NCBI GenBank assembly: GCA_947504025.1
Contig: CANNFX010000002.1
Coordinates: 620,001 to 684,000 of the forward strand
Source of the DNA: an uncultured Sphingomonadaceae bacterium
GTDB taxonomy: Bacteria > Pseudomonadota > Alphaproteobacteria > Sphingomonadales > Sphingomonadaceae
Length of the DNA: 64,000 nt
Direction of reading: 5' to 3'
Position 1 is the stretch's first letter, and each line of letters opens with the position of its first letter. The notes under the pieces were generated by a model. That model worked only from the letters and a program-made list of their open reading frames with translations. It was not told the DNA's origin and did not search any database. The translations under genes were made by a program, and so were the position numbers. Below are positions 9,242 to 19,779 of the stretch, piece after piece.

Positions 9242-12200
9242 TGGGTGCTAGAGTCTTTCCGCTTCAGGACAATCAGCGCGAGGCGGTGAACCCGCTGGAG
9301 ACCGTTTGGCTGTCCGCTTCCGCCGGAACCGGCAAAACACAGGTTCTGTCCGCCCGAGTTCTGCGGCTGCTGTTGCAACCGCAAGTCGATCCTTCGCAGA
9401 TATTGTGCCTGACGTTTACGAAGGCCGGTGCAGCCGAGATGGCAACGCGCGTCAATGAGGTGCTCGCCGGGTGGGTGCGCAAGGATGCGACTGCGCTGGC
9501 CAAGGATTTGGGTGCGATTGGTGCGGGTGTTGACCCTGAAACGCAGGCCCGCGCGCGGACATTGTTTGCTAGCGTTCTCGATACGCCAGGCGGCGGCCTG
9601 AGGATCGATACAATCCACGCTTTTGCGCAGTGGTTGCTTGCTGCTTTCCCCGAGGAGGCTGACCTCACCCCCGGCACCCGCGCCATGGAAGACCGTGATC
9701 GCGAATTACTTGCGCATGACGTGCTGGCGGAGATGTTGGTCGAGGCGGAAAAGAACGGCGAACGTGATGCGCTGGCTGCCATGTCCGATCTGTCCATGCG
9801 GATGGGACCGGATGGTGTGCAGGGCTGGCTGATGCGCTGCGCCGAGGCGCGCGAGGTATGGATCGGCAAGCACGCTTGGCAGGCACCGCTACGCCCACGT
9901 GTGAACCGTCTGTTGGGTCTTCCTGCAGATGCTTCGGCGGATGATCTATCGGCGCTTTGTACTGACGAGCAATTCGACGTGGAATCGCTCCGCAAATGTG
10001 TCGCTGCTCTTGAGGACTGGGGCACAAAGACCGGCCTGGCGGCGGTGGAGGCTCTGCGTAGCTGGCTCGCGATGGTGCCTGCTGATCGGTTAGACAACTT
10101 GGAGGTGTTCTTTGGAACGCTGCTGACCAAGGACGGCGCGATAAAAAGCCTTTCCAACATGGAAAAACGCGATCCTGCCTATGGCGAATATGCCGAGCGA
10201 GTTCGCCTCCGGATCGAAGAAGTGCGCGGCCAGAAGGCGCTGCTTGATCTGGCTGAATGGCTCACGCCGGCACTATCGCTTGGACGCCGGTTCGCGCTCA
10301 AATGGGAAGAAGCCAAGCTGCGCGAAGGTTTGATCGATTTCGACGATCAAATTCGCCGCGCCGCTGCGTTGCTGACCAGGTCCGACCTCTCAGAGTGGAT
10401 CCGTTACAAGCTCGACCGGCAGTTCGACCATATTCTGATCGACGAGGCGCAGGACACCAATGAAAGCCAGTGGTCGATTGTCTTCGCACTTATCGAAGAG
10501 TTTCTGGCGGGCGAGGGCGCGCATGACGGGATCATGCGGACGTTGTTCGTGGTTGGCGATTACAAGCAGGCAATCTTCCGCTTTCAGGGAACCAGTCCGG
10601 AAAACTTTGATGCGGCCAAGCTGCGTGTGCGTGATGCGATGGCCGGTGCTGCAGAAAATGCCCGTAAGAACCGCGATGGCAATGATGCTCGGCCTCTGAT
10701 GGAGTTGGGACTAGGGCGATCATACCGAACCGCGCAGCCTGTTTTGGAATTTGTTGACGCTGCAATCGCGGCGATTGGTCCCATCAGCCTTGGCCTGAAG
10801 GACGGCGCTGAACCGCATATTGGCGATGATCGTCCGGGCCTCGTCACGCTGTGGAATCCGGTGATGGACGTGCCGGATGAGGCCGCGACCGAAGACGATG
10901 CGGACACCTGGATTTCGCAGCCAGAGCGGGCCATGGCGGAGAAGATCGCGCGGCAAGTGAAACAATGGATGGATCACGGCTTCCCGCTGGTGAAGGGCGA
11001 GAAGCGCAACGCCGGTCCCGGCGATGTGATGGTTCTGGTCCGCAAGCGCCGCGATCTGGCCGGGTTAATCGTTGCGCGCCTTCATGCGGCGGGTGTTCCA
11101 GTTGCGGGTGTGGACCGGCTGCGGCTGGGTGCGCCGCTGGCTGTGAAAGACTTGATGGCAGCACTGCGCTTTGCGGTTCAACCGGATGACGATCTCAGCC
11201 TCGCAAACTTGCTGGTTTCCCCGCTGATCGGGTGGTCGCAAGATGATCTGCTGGAGTTCGCTTTCCGGCCCAAGGGCGTTCCGCTGTGGCGACATTTGCG
11301 TGACGCGCGCGGGCCGAAAACTGGTGCAGCAATCGAGCAGCTTGAACGCTTGCTCGAACGCGCAGACTTTGAACTGCCGCAAGCGTTGCTGCATTGGATG
11401 CTGGTTGGGCCGTGGCAGGGCCGCCGAAAACTGATTGCGCGCCTTGGCCGCGAGGCCGGTGATCCGATTGATGAACTGCTCAATGCAGCACATGCCTTCG
11501 CCAGTACCAACACGGCCAGCCTGCAGGGCTTTATTCGCTGGTTTGATGCAGGCGATGGCGAGCTGAAACGTGAGGCGGGCGCCAGCGAGGGGCTTGTGCG
11601 CGTGATGACTGTGCATGGTTCCAAAGGGCTGCAGTCGCCTATCGTCATTCTGGCAGATGCAACTGGAAATCCTGATGCGTCGCCGATGCGCGGGCTAACA
11701 TTGCGAGAGCCTGTGCCCGAGGGGCAGGAGGCGAATTTCATCGCGCAGAAACTGCCGCTGCCGGGCCTTCGTCGCCAGGAAAAACACGGCCGAATTGTCG
11801 AGGCCGAAGAGGTCGCTGCAAACGCCGAGCGCGAGGAGCATTGGCGGCTGCTTTATGTCGCCATGACGCGTGCTGAAGAGGCACTGTTCATCGGCGGCGC
11901 GCTGGGTAAGCGCGAGCAGGAACCGGCACCTGATAGCTGGCATGCACGGCTTGCTCCGCTATTTGGCGGAGAGCGCATGGAGGATGATCTGTGGGGCGCG
12001 CGGCAGGAATGGGGCGCCCATGCTCCGCCTGTTGCAGGTAAAGCCGAGATTGAGGAACGTGCGCGTATCGCGTTACCTGATTGGGCGACCCAGCCTATCG
12101 GTCCTGAACCCCGTCCTCCGCGCCCGCTCGCGCCATCATCGGCCGGTGAAGACATGGGCTCTGATCCGCCGCTTCCGCCGGAAATCTTGAAGGCAGCCGC

Positions 12201-12720
12201 GCAGCGCGGTGTGCTGATGCATAGTCTCTTGGAGCGTTTACCCGACTTGCCGCGCGGCGACCGTGAAGCCGCCGCATTGGCTTGGCTTGGAACGCAAGCT
12301 GGTGATTTGCCAGAAGCCGGCCACCAGGAAATGGTGGCCGCAGCACTCGGTGTGCTTGATGAGCCAGACTTTGCACCGATCTTCGCGCCGGATGCACTGG
12401 CAGAAGTCCCGCTTGCTGCAACAGTCGGAGGCCGAGTCATCGCCGGTATGGCAGACAGGCTTCTGGTTACGCCGGAGAAGGTCACGGTGGTCGACTTTAA
12501 GACAGCCCGCAGGCCGCCGTCTGAACTCGCCGGAGTGCCGCTTTCGGCGCTCAAACAGATGTCCGCTTATGTCGCTGCACTTCAGGTTATCTATCCTGAT
12601 CGCATGATTGACGCAGCAGTTCTTTATACACAAGCGCCTGTATTAATTGCAATTCCTACCGACCTTCTGGAGCGCAACAAACCAGCCTTGGGCGCGCCTG
12701 AGGAAAGCTATCCGGTTTGA
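9241..12720 (+). CDS. addA: Double-strand break repair helicase AddA
   Basis: A UvrD-type helicase of 1159 residues with a C-terminal nuclease domain. Walker A is SASAGTGKT (about residues 25-33), motif II is DEAQDTNESQW, motif VI is LLYVAMTRAEE, and the nuclease motif VVDFKTARRPP has D1085/K1087. Together with AddB it unwinds and resects broken DNA ends. ATG at 9241 sits in a TGATG overlap with addB, which decides the start over an in-frame codon at 9223. Confidence 0.96.
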   Translation: MGARVFPLQDNQREAVNPLETVWLSASAGTGKTQVLSARVLRLLLQPQVDPSQILCLTFTKAGAAEMATRVNEVLAGWVRKDATALAKDLGAIGAGVDPETQARARTLFASVLDTPGGGLRIDTIHAFAQWLLAAFPEEADLTPGTRAMEDRDRELLAHDVLAEMLVEAEKNGERDALAAMSDLSMRMGPDGVQGWLMRCAEAREVWIGKHAWQAPLRPRVNRLLGLPADASADDLSALCTDEQFDVESLRKCVAALEDWGTKTGLAAVEALRSWLAMVPADRLDNLEVFFGTLLTKDGAIKSLSNMEKRDPAYGEYAERVRLRIEEVRGQKALLDLAEWLTPALSLGRRFALKWEEAKLREGLIDFDDQIRRAAALLTRSDLSEWIRYKLDRQFDHILIDEAQDTNESQWSIVFALIEEFLAGEGAHDGIMRTLFVVGDYKQAIFRFQGTSPENFDAAKLRVRDAMAGAAENARKNRDGNDARPLMELGLGRSYRTAQPVLEFVDAAIAAIGPISLGLKDGAEPHIGDDRPGLVTLWNPVMDVPDEAATEDDADTWISQPERAMAEKIARQVKQWMDHGFPLVKGEKRNAGPGDVMVLVRKRRDLAGLIVARLHAAGVPVAGVDRLRLGAPLAVKDLMAALRFAVQPDDDLSLANLLVSPLIGWSQDDLLEFAFRPKGVPLWRHLRDARGPKTGAAIEQLERLLERADFELPQALLHWMLVGPWQGRRKLIARLGREAGDPIDELLNAAHAFASTNTASLQGFIRWFDAGDGELKREAGASEGLVRVMTVHGSKGLQSPIVILADATGNPDASPMRGLTLREPVPEGQEANFIAQKLPLPGLRRQEKHGRIVEAEEVAANAEREEHWRLLYVAMTRAEEALFIGGALGKREQEPAPDSWHARLAPLFGGERMEDDLWGARQEWGAHAPPVAGKAEIEERARIALPDWATQPIGPEPRPPRPLAPSSAGEDMGSDPPLPPEILKAAAQRGVLMHSLLERLPDLPRGDREAAALAWLGTQAGDLPEAGHQEMVAAALGVLDEPDFAPIFAPDALAEVPLAATVGGRVIAGMADRLLVTPEKVTVVDFKTARRPPSELAGVPLSALKQMSAYVAALQVIYPDRMIDAAVLYTQAPVLIAIPTDLLERNKPALGAPEESYPV

Positions 12721-12774
12721 GGCGTTGCAAGGGACAAACTCCACTCTAGATAGGGTGCAACAAGGAGATTCTTT

Positions 12775-13095
12775 ATGGCAACCGTGAACGTAACCGACGA
12801 CAGCTTTAAGGCTGACGTGCTCGAATCCAGCAAACCTGTGCTGGTCGATTTCTGGGCTGAATGGTGCGGCCCCTGCAAGATGATCGCACCCGCGCTCGAA
12901 GAAATCAGCGAAGAGCTGGGCGAGCAGGTCACCATCGCCAAGATGGACATTATGGAAAACACCGGTGTGCCGGGCGAAATCGGCGTGCAGTCGATCCCGC
13001 TGATGGTTCTGTTCAAGGACGGTAAGCCGGTTGCCCAGAAATTGGGCGCAGCGCCTAAGGGTCAGCTCAAGCAGTGGCTTGAAAGCGAACTCTAA
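12775..13095 (+). CDS. trxA: Thioredoxin
   Basis: A 106-residue cytosolic disulfide reductant with active site WCGPCK (residues 30-35) and the family cis-proline in QSIPLMVLF. It is preceded by a good ribosome site (AAGGAG, spacing about 7) and lies 54 bases after addA. A thioredoxin directly after addA recurs in related genomes. It could share the transcript or use a promoter in the short gap. Confidence 0.98.
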   Translation: MATVNVTDDSFKADVLESSKPVLVDFWAEWCGPCKMIAPALEEISEELGEQVTIAKMDIMENTGVPGEIGVQSIPLMVLFKDGKPVAQKLGAAPKGQLKQWLESEL

Positions 13096-13098
13096 GGC

Positions 13099-13923
13099 TT
13101 AGCTAGGCAGCGCGGCCATTCGCGCGGCCAAACCTTCGAATAATTCGGGCGAACTGGCACCAATAAGGCCGGTTCGCCCGTGTTCGTCTACGCGGTAGGC
13201 GCTGCCATCGGGCCGCGCCGCCATTCCGCCAGCCTCGTTAAGCCACAACACTCCCGCGGCATGGTCCCATGCGAGCGTGCGTTCGAAGATCGACACATCG
13301 TTTTCACCCAGCGCGAGACGCGGGTATTGCTCGGCAGCACAGCGCGGAATGTCGACCATCCGGTAATGCGGCACAATGTGAGTTTTTGTGGCCTCGCGCT
13401 GGACGTCGCCCATGAAAGCCATCGCAATTGCAGCGACCGGCGGTGTTTTGCCTGAAGCCTTCGCGTTAATCCGCTCACCATTTATGTACGCGCCCTTGCC
13501 GCGATGGGCAGTACACAGCCGGTCGGCGACAGGATCATAGATCCAGCCTGTGTGCGCTTCGCCAGCGTCTGCCATCGCAAGCAAGATCCCAAAAGGCGCA
13601 TTGCCCGCTGCATAATTGTTGGTCCCGTCGATGGGGTCGACGATCCAGCATGAGTCTTTGAGCCGCTCAAGTACCGAAGGGTCGGCATGGGCAGCTTCTT
13701 CGCCCACAATTGGCAGGCCGGGGATGATGGCCTCAAGCCCTTCCTCAAGCATTTCTTCAGCGAGCTTGTCGGCCACCGTCACAACATCGTCCGCAGCTTT
13801 GTTTTCAATCTGGTCGGCTGATAGCGAGCGGAAGTGCGGCAGAATGATCTCGCGGGAAACCTTTCGGAGAAGATCGCTAATAGCCTGGTGAAAGCGATCG
13901 ATTTCTTCGGGTGTCTGCGCCAT
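13099..13923 (-). CDS. Inositol monophosphatase family phosphatase, possibly histidinol-phosphatase HisN
   Basis: A Mg-dependent phosphatase of 274 residues. The IMPase signature WIVDPIDGTNNYA binds metal and substrate, GEEAAH lies upstream, and WDHAAGVL forms the third metal site. Alphaproteobacterial relatives with this form often act as HisN in histidine synthesis. Substrate choice cannot be read from sequence, and the argJ neighbour hints at amino-acid metabolism. The ATG at 13923 (MAQTPEEIDRF) overlaps the argJ stop as ATGA, so a longer reading into argJ is unlikely. Confidence 0.85.
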   Translation of the reverse strand: MAQTPEEIDRFHQAISDLLRKVSREIILPHFRSLSADQIENKAADDVVTVADKLAEEMLEEGLEAIIPGLPIVGEEAAHADPSVLERLKDSCWIVDPIDGTNNYAAGNAPFGILLAMADAGEAHTGWIYDPVADRLCTAHRGKGAYINGERINAKASGKTPPVAAIAMAFMGDVQREATKTHIVPHYRMVDIPRCAAEQYPRLALGENDVSIFERTLAWDHAAGVLWLNEAGGMAARPDGSAYRVDEHGRTGLIGASSPELFEGLAARMAALPS

Positions 13924-15149
13924 CAACTGCGGTAATCGGCATTGATATTGATATAGCCATGCGTGAGATCGCAGGTCCAAACCGTTGCTCGGCCTGATCC
14001 TAGGCCTAGGTCGACCTGTACGGTTATGTCCTGCCCCTCCAGATGTTTGGCAACGGGCGCTTCATCGTAATCAGGAAGGGGCAGGCCCTCGCGTGCCGCC
14101 CAGATGCCGCCGAAGCCGATGGAGAGCGTGTCGCGGTCCGCTGGCTCGCCCGCTTTGCCAACCGCCATCACTACGCGGCCCCAATTGGCATCGCCGCCAG
14201 CGATAGCTGTCTTCACCAATGGTGAGTTTGCGACAGCGAGGCCAATCCTGCGTGCGCTGTCATCCGACTGCGCCCCGCTGACCGCGATCTCGATGAACTT
14301 TTGTGCACCTTCTCCGTCCCGTACGACCAGATGGGCGAGCTGACGGCACATATCGGCGAGGGCAGCGGCAAAGGCGTCTGCGCCCGCGTCATCGAAGCTG
14401 GTGAGCGGCTCATTGCCTGCTTTGCCGGTCGCAAAAGCCAGCACTGTGTCGCTGGTCGACGTGTCGCTATCAACTGTGATCGAGCTGAAACTTGGCGCGT
14501 TGGCTGCGCTCAGCATCTCCTGCAGGAAAGCCGGTTCAACCGCCGCATCGGTGAAGACGTACCCGAGCATTGTCGCCATATCAGGCGCGATCATGCCGCT
14601 ACCCTTGATGATCCCGATCAGCTCCACACGGGTGTCGCCGATCATTGCAGAAGTGCGCGCACCTTTGTTGAAAGTGTCGGTTGTTCCGATTGTTGCGGCG
14701 GCCTCTTCCCAAGTGCAGGGGGCTTCCTTGATTACCTTGGCCACGCCTTCGCGCGCGGCATCTTTGGGCAAGGGCACACCGATTACGCCTGTCGAGGAAA
14801 CGAACACCTCATCCGCCGTACAGCCAGTCGCCTCTGCGACTTGCGCCATGATCTGCTCCACGGCCTCGCGTCCGCGATAGCCGGTGAAGGCGTTGGAATT
14901 GCCTGCGTTCACAATCAGAGCTCGCGCGCGGCCAGCCTTGATCTGCTCGCGGCCCATTTCGACCTCGGTTGAACAGCACACGCTTTGAGTGAATAGGCCT
15001 GCAACTGCAGTACCCTCGGCCAGTTCAACATAGGTCAGATCAGCACGGTCCCAGTCTTTATAACGCGCCCGCGCAATACGCGGCGTTGCCCCGGCAATAT
15101 CGGGCATATCGGGAAAGGGCAGGGCAAGCGGAGAGCGGGTCAGGTCCAT
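13923..15149 (-). CDS. argJ: Bifunctional ornithine acetyltransferase / N-acetylglutamate synthase ArgJ
   Basis: ArgJ recycles the acetyl group in arginine synthesis, transferring it from N-acetylornithine to glutamate. The 408-residue form starting with MDLTRSPLALPFPD fits the family. STGVIGVPLP forms part of the active site. MIAPDMATMLGY contains the Ala-Thr bond where the precursor cuts itself into alpha and beta chains, with Thr as the new nucleophile. No strong ribosome site marks the start, and an in-frame TTG at 15185 is an alternative. It is translationally coupled to the phosphatase gene downstream. Confidence 0.95.
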   Translation of the reverse strand: MDLTRSPLALPFPDMPDIAGATPRIARARYKDWDRADLTYVELAEGTAVAGLFTQSVCCSTEVEMGREQIKAGRARALIVNAGNSNAFTGYRGREAVEQIMAQVAEATGCTADEVFVSSTGVIGVPLPKDAAREGVAKVIKEAPCTWEEAAATIGTTDTFNKGARTSAMIGDTRVELIGIIKGSGMIAPDMATMLGYVFTDAAVEPAFLQEMLSAANAPSFSSITVDSDTSTSDTVLAFATGKAGNEPLTSFDDAGADAFAAALADMCRQLAHLVVRDGEGAQKFIEIAVSGAQSDDSARRIGLAVANSPLVKTAIAGGDANWGRVVMAVGKAGEPADRDTLSIGFGGIWAAREGLPLPDYDEAPVAKHLEGQDITVQVDLGLGSGRATVWTCDLTHGYININADYRS

Positions 15150-15247
15150 GACACGCGGGTTACCGCCAGTAGCGAGGCGCTGCAATCACTCTTCGCCGAT
15201 GCGTTGAGCGATTTACAGTGCGGCTGCTATTTGCCAGTATCTGCAAC

Positions 15248-15931
15248 ATGAGAAAAACTACCTATTTCACCGCCCTTTTTGTGATCGCATTGCCGGCGAC
15301 TGCCTACGCTCAACAATCAACCGCTGAAGAAGCGGTTGAGGCCGTTATTGAGGCAGCGAGTCAGGCGGTTGATGAAACAGCGGCGGCATCTTACAAGAAC
15401 GACGAGCCTCGGTTCAAAGGCTATATCGAGCCCCGTTTCGTTCAGATTGACTACCCTGTTGAATCCGTTCTTGCGGGTCAGGAAGCTCGGGTTGAATTCC
15501 GTGTCGACGTTGATCGTGATGGCAATGCTACTGCTTGTGAAGTCACCGGGCCGAGCGAGTTTGAACGTCTGAACGAGGAAACCTGTCCGCATGTGCTTCG
15601 TCGGGGCGCGTTCATTGCGGGTGAAGACGACGAGGGAAATCCAGTAGCGGGGACCCTTGTTGATCGGGTATATTGGCGCATTCGCGAGCCGGACATGGAT
15701 GCCTTTTCCATTCGCTTCGCTTTCACCCAGACAGAAACCGGCGAAATGATCGATTGCGAGTTAATTTCATTTTCGGGTGCGGCCCCACAAGGTTTGGAAA
15801 CGAGCGACCCTTGTAGAGGGTTTGGATCGGAGACGACGCTGTACCGGGACGAGCATGGGGCTCCAGTGCGAAAAAGGCTGGAGGTGACCTTCGACGTAAA
15901 GGTTAGTGATCTTGTCAGTGACGCCGAATAA
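15248..15931 (+). CDS. Exported protein with a TonB-C-like domain
   Basis: A 227-residue protein. MRKTTYFTALFVIALPATAYA is a clear Sec signal peptide, likely cut before QQST. The middle part (YPVESVLAGQEARVEFRVD, then DGNATACEVTGPS) resembles the C-terminal beta domain of TonB-like proteins, but there is no N-terminal TonB membrane anchor or Pro-rich spacer. It is therefore probably a periplasmic stand-alone domain of unknown partner. Four Cys residues could form disulfides. ATG 15248 was chosen for the signal peptide. Confidence 0.7.
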   Translation: MRKTTYFTALFVIALPATAYAQQSTAEEAVEAVIEAASQAVDETAAASYKNDEPRFKGYIEPRFVQIDYPVESVLAGQEARVEFRVDVDRDGNATACEVTGPSEFERLNEETCPHVLRRGAFIAGEDDEGNPVAGTLVDRVYWRIREPDMDAFSIRFAFTQTETGEMIDCELISFSGAAPQGLETSDPCRGFGSETTLYRDEHGAPVRKRLEVTFDVKVSDLVSDAE

Positions 15932-15977
15932 TCTCACTGATGGACAAATTAACCTTCCGACCCTATCTGCCCAAGTA

Positions 15978-16244
15978 ATGTTACGCCGCTTTCTCACCGC
16001 CTTTGCCCTGATCACGGGCCTTGCCGCACTTGGTGCGCCTGCGCATGCGGTGGAAAATCTGGGTGAACGGCTTGAACTTGGCACTCAGATAGAGGTTTCC
16101 GGCCAAGCCGAAACACATGCTCCTGAATGCGCTGAGAACACCGCTGCATATCAGGAACCGAGCGCGTCCGCTGGCTGGCCAATCCAATTGCGGCCCGCCC
16201 AGGTTTTGACGGTCTACTACGGCATCGACCGCGCGCGCGATTAA
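15978..16244 (+). CDS. Small exported protein of unknown function
   Basis: An 88-residue protein starting MLRRFLTAFALITGLAALG, a signal peptide ending near PAHA. The mature part of about 65 residues has one Cys and no recognised domain. It follows the TonB-C-like gene by 46 bases, so the two may be co-transcribed. Support for a real gene is the signal peptide and codon use. Confidence 0.55.
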   Translation: MLRRFLTAFALITGLAALGAPAHAVENLGERLELGTQIEVSGQAETHAPECAENTAAYQEPSASAGWPIQLRPAQVLTVYYGIDRARD

Positions 16245-16338
16245 GCGCTGCCGCTCCATACCTTTACTGCATTTCGGCTGACCGACGCGACCGCGTCCGG
16301 CAGCGCATATTACATCACTTAGTTACAGGAATCGCCTT

Positions 16339-19101
16339 ATGCTCGGCGCTATCAGCAAGAAATTCTTCGGTTCGGCTAACGATCGTTACGTCAAATCACT
16401 CGATAAGATTGTCAATCAGATCAATGCGTTGGAGGAACAGCTTGCTGACTTCTCCGATGCTGAACTGAAGGGCCAGACGGTCAAATTCCGTCAACAGCTG
16501 GAAGAAGGCAAAAAGCTCGACGACATCCTGCCAGAAGCATTCGCGACGGTTCGTGAAGCCTCTAAGCGTGTGCTTGGAATGCGTCACTTCGATGTGCAGA
16601 TGGTTGGCGGCATTGTGCTTCACCGCGGTGAAATTGCCGAGATGCGCACCGGTGAGGGCAAGACGCTGGTGGCAACGCTGGCGACCTATCTCAACGCGAT
16701 TGAAGGCAAGGGCGTCCATGTAGTTACGGTCAATGACTACCTCGCTAGCCGCGATGCGGAATGGATGGGGCAGCTATATACTTGGCTCGGTCTGACGGTT
16801 GGTGTGATTGTGCCAAACATCGACGAATTTCAACGCCGTGAAGCCTATGCGTCTGACATAACCTACGGTACGAATAACGAATTCGGCTTCGATTATTTGC
16901 GCGACAATATGAAGCATGAGCGCGGGCAGATGGTTCAGCGCCCCTTCAATTACGCAATTGTAGATGAAGTCGATTCGATCCTGATCGATGAAGCGCGGAC
17001 GCCATTGATTATTTCGGGCCCGACCGAGGACAAAACCGACCTTTATGTGCTTGTCGACGAGATCGTGAAGAAGATCGATCCGGACATGTATGAGGCGGAC
17101 GAGAAGACCAAGAATATCCAATGGACCGAAGACGGCGCGGAGAAGATCGAGCAGATGCTGGTCGAATCCGGCCTGATGGAAACAGACAATCTGTATGATG
17201 TCGAAAACACACAGGTCGTCCACCACCTCGACCAAGCGCTCAAAGCAAACATCATGTTCAAGCGCGACACGGATTATATCATCAAGGACGATAAGATCGT
17301 CATCATTGATGAGTTCACAGGCCGCATGATGGATGGCCGCCGCTGGTCAAATGGCCTGCACCAGGCAGTCGAGGCCAAGGAAGGCGTGAAGATCGAGCCT
17401 GAGAACCAGACGATGGCTTCGATCACCTTCCAGAACTATTTCCGCATGTATCCCAAGCTGTCAGGCATGACGGGTACGGCTGCGACGGAAGCCGCTGAAT
17501 TCTACGAAATCTACAAAATGAACGTCGTCACCATTCCCACCAATGTTCCGGTTCTGCGGATTGATGAAGACGACGAATTTTACAAGAATACGCAGGATAA
17601 GTTCAAAGCTATCGCCAAGGCGATTGCCGAGAAGAATGAAATTGGCCAGCCGGTTCTGGTCGGTACGGTTTCGATCGAGAAGTCAGAATTGTTGTCCCAG
17701 TTCCTCAAGGATGAGGGCGTCGAACATGCTGTTCTGAATGCGCGTTTTCACGAAAGCGAAGCGCATATCGTCGCGCAGGCTGGCCGGATGGGCGCGGTGA
17801 CTATCGCCACCAACATGGCGGGTCGCGGTACGGATATTCAGCTGGGCGGCAACGTCGAATTCCGTACTGAAGATGAGCTGAAAGACCTACCCGAAGGCAA
17901 GGAACGTGACAAAGCGCTCGCCAAGATCAAGGAAGAAGTTGAGGCCGAACGCCAGAAAGTGCTCGCTGCGGGCGGTTTGTTTGTTCTGGGTACAGAACGC
18001 CATGAAAGCCGCCGTATCGATAATCAGTTGCGTGGCCGTTCGGGCCGTCAGGGTGACCCCGGCCTTTCCCGATTTTACCTCTGCCTGGAAGACGATCTGC
18101 TGCGCATCTTCGGCCCGGACACTTTGTTCAGCCGGATGATGAATTCGAACCTCGAAGATGGCGAGGCCATTGGCTCGAAGTGGCTTTCGAAAGCCATCGA
18201 AACCGCTCAAAAGAAGGTCGAAGCGCGTAACTATGATGTGCGTAAGCAGGTCGTTGAATATGATGACGTGATGAACGACCAGCGGAAGGTTGTTTATGAA
18301 CAGCGTTCTGAAATTATGGATAGTGAGGCGGTCGACGATGTTGTGATCGATATGCGTCACGACACAATCAATGCTGTTGTCGCTGAAGCTTGCCCTCCGG
18401 GATCCTATCCTGAGCAGTGGAATATCGATGGCTTGAAGGAACGCGTTGAAGACGTGATGGGCCTGACCCCGCCAATCGACCAGTGGATGGAAGAAGAAGC
18501 GCTGGAGCCGGAAATCATCGAAGAACGTATCCGCGCCGAGGCTGATGCTAAGATGGATCGCAAAATTGCTGCGACGGAAGGCGATACCTGGAAACAGGTA
18601 GAAAAGAGCGTCCTGCTCGAACGGCTCGACTTCCATTGGAAAGAGCATCTCGCGACGCTCGACGCGCTGCGCCAGGTAGTATTCTTGCGTGCCTATGCGC
18701 AGAAGCAGCCGATCAACGAATATAAGCAGGAAGCGTTCGGACTGTTTGAACGGATGCTCGAAATCATCCGTGAGGATGTCAGCCGTATTCTGCTGAAGAG
18801 CGAATTGCGTATGCAGCCGCCGGTCGAAGATTTGCCGGAGCTGCCAGACTTCCTGACCGGGCACATCGATCCGCTTACCGGTATCGAAAATTCCAACGAT
18901 GGTGATGGTTCGATCACGCGTGAAGCGATGTTCGGTTCACTTGCCGGTTCACCGCGTGCTGCTGTCGGCCCCGGTGGTGCCGCAACAGATAATCCTTACG
19001 CTGAATTGAATATCAAACGGAACGCCCAGTGCCCTTGTGGTTCGGGTAATAAGTACAAGCATTGCCACGGGGCAATCGGCAGCAAAGCAGGCGCTGAGTA
19101 A
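16339..19101 (+). CDS. secA: Preprotein translocase ATPase SecA
   Basis: The motor of the Sec pathway, 920 residues, at the cytosolic face of SecYEG. Walker A GEGKT lies at residues 105-109, and the DEAD-type motif II reads [15 protein letters not shown]. The helicase motifs [12 protein letters not shown] and [11 protein letters not shown] are intact. The C-terminus has the zinc site with C898, C900, C909 and H910 for SecB and phospholipid binding. Length and motif order match the full-length family. A modest AGGA lies before ATG 16339. Confidence 0.99.
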   Translation: MLGAISKKFFGSANDRYVKSLDKIVNQINALEEQLADFSDAELKGQTVKFRQQLEEGKKLDDILPEAFATVREASKRVLGMRHFDVQMVGGIVLHRGEIAEMRTGEGKTLVATLATYLNAIEGKGVHVVTVNDYLASRDAEWMGQLYTWLGLTVGVIVPNIDEFQRREAYASDITYGTNNEFGFDYLRDNMKHERGQMVQRPFNYAIVDEVDSILIDEARTPLIISGPTEDKTDLYVLVDEIVKKIDPDMYEADEKTKNIQWTEDGAEKIEQMLVESGLMETDNLYDVENTQVVHHLDQALKANIMFKRDTDYIIKDDKIVIIDEFTGRMMDGRRWSNGLHQAVEAKEGVKIEPENQTMASITFQNYFRMYPKLSGMTGTAATEAAEFYEIYKMNVVTIPTNVPVLRIDEDDEFYKNTQDKFKAIAKAIAEKNEIGQPVLVGTVSIEKSELLSQFLKDEGVEHAVLNARFHESEAHIVAQAGRMGAVTIATNMAGRGTDIQLGGNVEFRTEDELKDLPEGKERDKALAKIKEEVEAERQKVLAAGGLFVLGTERHESRRIDNQLRGRSGRQGDPGLSRFYLCLEDDLLRIFGPDTLFSRMMNSNLEDGEAIGSKWLSKAIETAQKKVEARNYDVRKQVVEYDDVMNDQRKVVYEQRSEIMDSEAVDDVVIDMRHDTINAVVAEACPPGSYPEQWNIDGLKERVEDVMGLTPPIDQWMEEEALEPEIIEERIRAEADAKMDRKIAATEGDTWKQVEKSVLLERLDFHWKEHLATLDALRQVVFLRAYAQKQPINEYKQEAFGLFERMLEIIREDVSRILLKSELRMQPPVEDLPELPDFLTGHIDPLTGIENSNDGDGSITREAMFGSLAGSPRAAVGPGGAATDNPYAELNIKRNAQCPCGSGNKYKHCHGAIGSKAGAE

Positions 19102-19122
19102 TCAGCCAGTTCTCCCTCCCTT

Positions 19123-19734
19123 TCAGCCGTGTGGTTCGCGCCACATGGCCTGGAGGGGCGGGGCGTCCGGTACTGCATAGATGAATTCGCGGTGTTTGAA
19201 GCCGAAGGATTCGTAAAACCGGACATTCGCCGGATTTGAATTTTCCAAATATGCCGGCGTTCCGTCGGCGTCTAATTTGTCGAGCATTGGCTGCATCAAG
19301 ACGCGGCCCAGGCCCTTGCCGCGCGCCCTGGCCCGGACACCAATGGTAAACAGATAAGCGTGTGGTTCGGAAGGGTGATGTGCGTCCATTGCTTCGCTGG
19401 TTGCGTCAACTCTGCTCATTACCCCTTTGCTACCTGCGATCAGCAGTTTGGCTCCGAGAGCAGGCATGACATACCAAGGGATGTCTATTTTCGCGCCGGG
19501 CATAGCCCACATCGCTGCGGCACTGTCACCCAAACTGTATGAAACGCCGCGCGGGACATAGATGTGCTTGGCTAGAGTGTGGAATGCTGGAGCCATCGCC
19601 TTTGCATTGCCAAACAACCACAGGTTGAATGGATCGCCGCTAAATGCGTCAGCGGTAATGTCGCCGACATGCGCTGCCTCCTGCTTGCCAGCAATAGAAG
19701 CGCCATCCGGTAATTGCAGTCCGCTTGTGGTCAT
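19123..19734 (-). CDS. GNAT family N-acetyltransferase
   Basis: A 203-residue protein with the acetyl-CoA loop RARGKGLGRVLM at about residue 135 and the C-terminal motif NPANVRFYESFGFK. Both define the GNAT fold. The N-terminal half has no clear substrate signature. It is convergent with secA and divergent from the TSUP permease. Confidence 0.85.
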   Translation of the reverse strand: MTTSGLQLPDGASIAGKQEAAHVGDITADAFSGDPFNLWLFGNAKAMAPAFHTLAKHIYVPRGVSYSLGDSAAAMWAMPGAKIDIPWYVMPALGAKLLIAGSKGVMSRVDATSEAMDAHHPSEPHAYLFTIGVRARARGKGLGRVLMQPMLDKLDADGTPAYLENSNPANVRFYESFGFKHREFIYAVPDAPPLQAMWREPHG

Positions 19735-19779
19735 GCATCATCCCTCAAATCTGCTGACTGAGACATTGGACTAGGTAAA

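Noticed and set aside
17887..18864. 325-codon minus-strand frame in secA
   Set aside because: Antisense shadow of secA. The helicase motifs on the plus strand leave no doubt.
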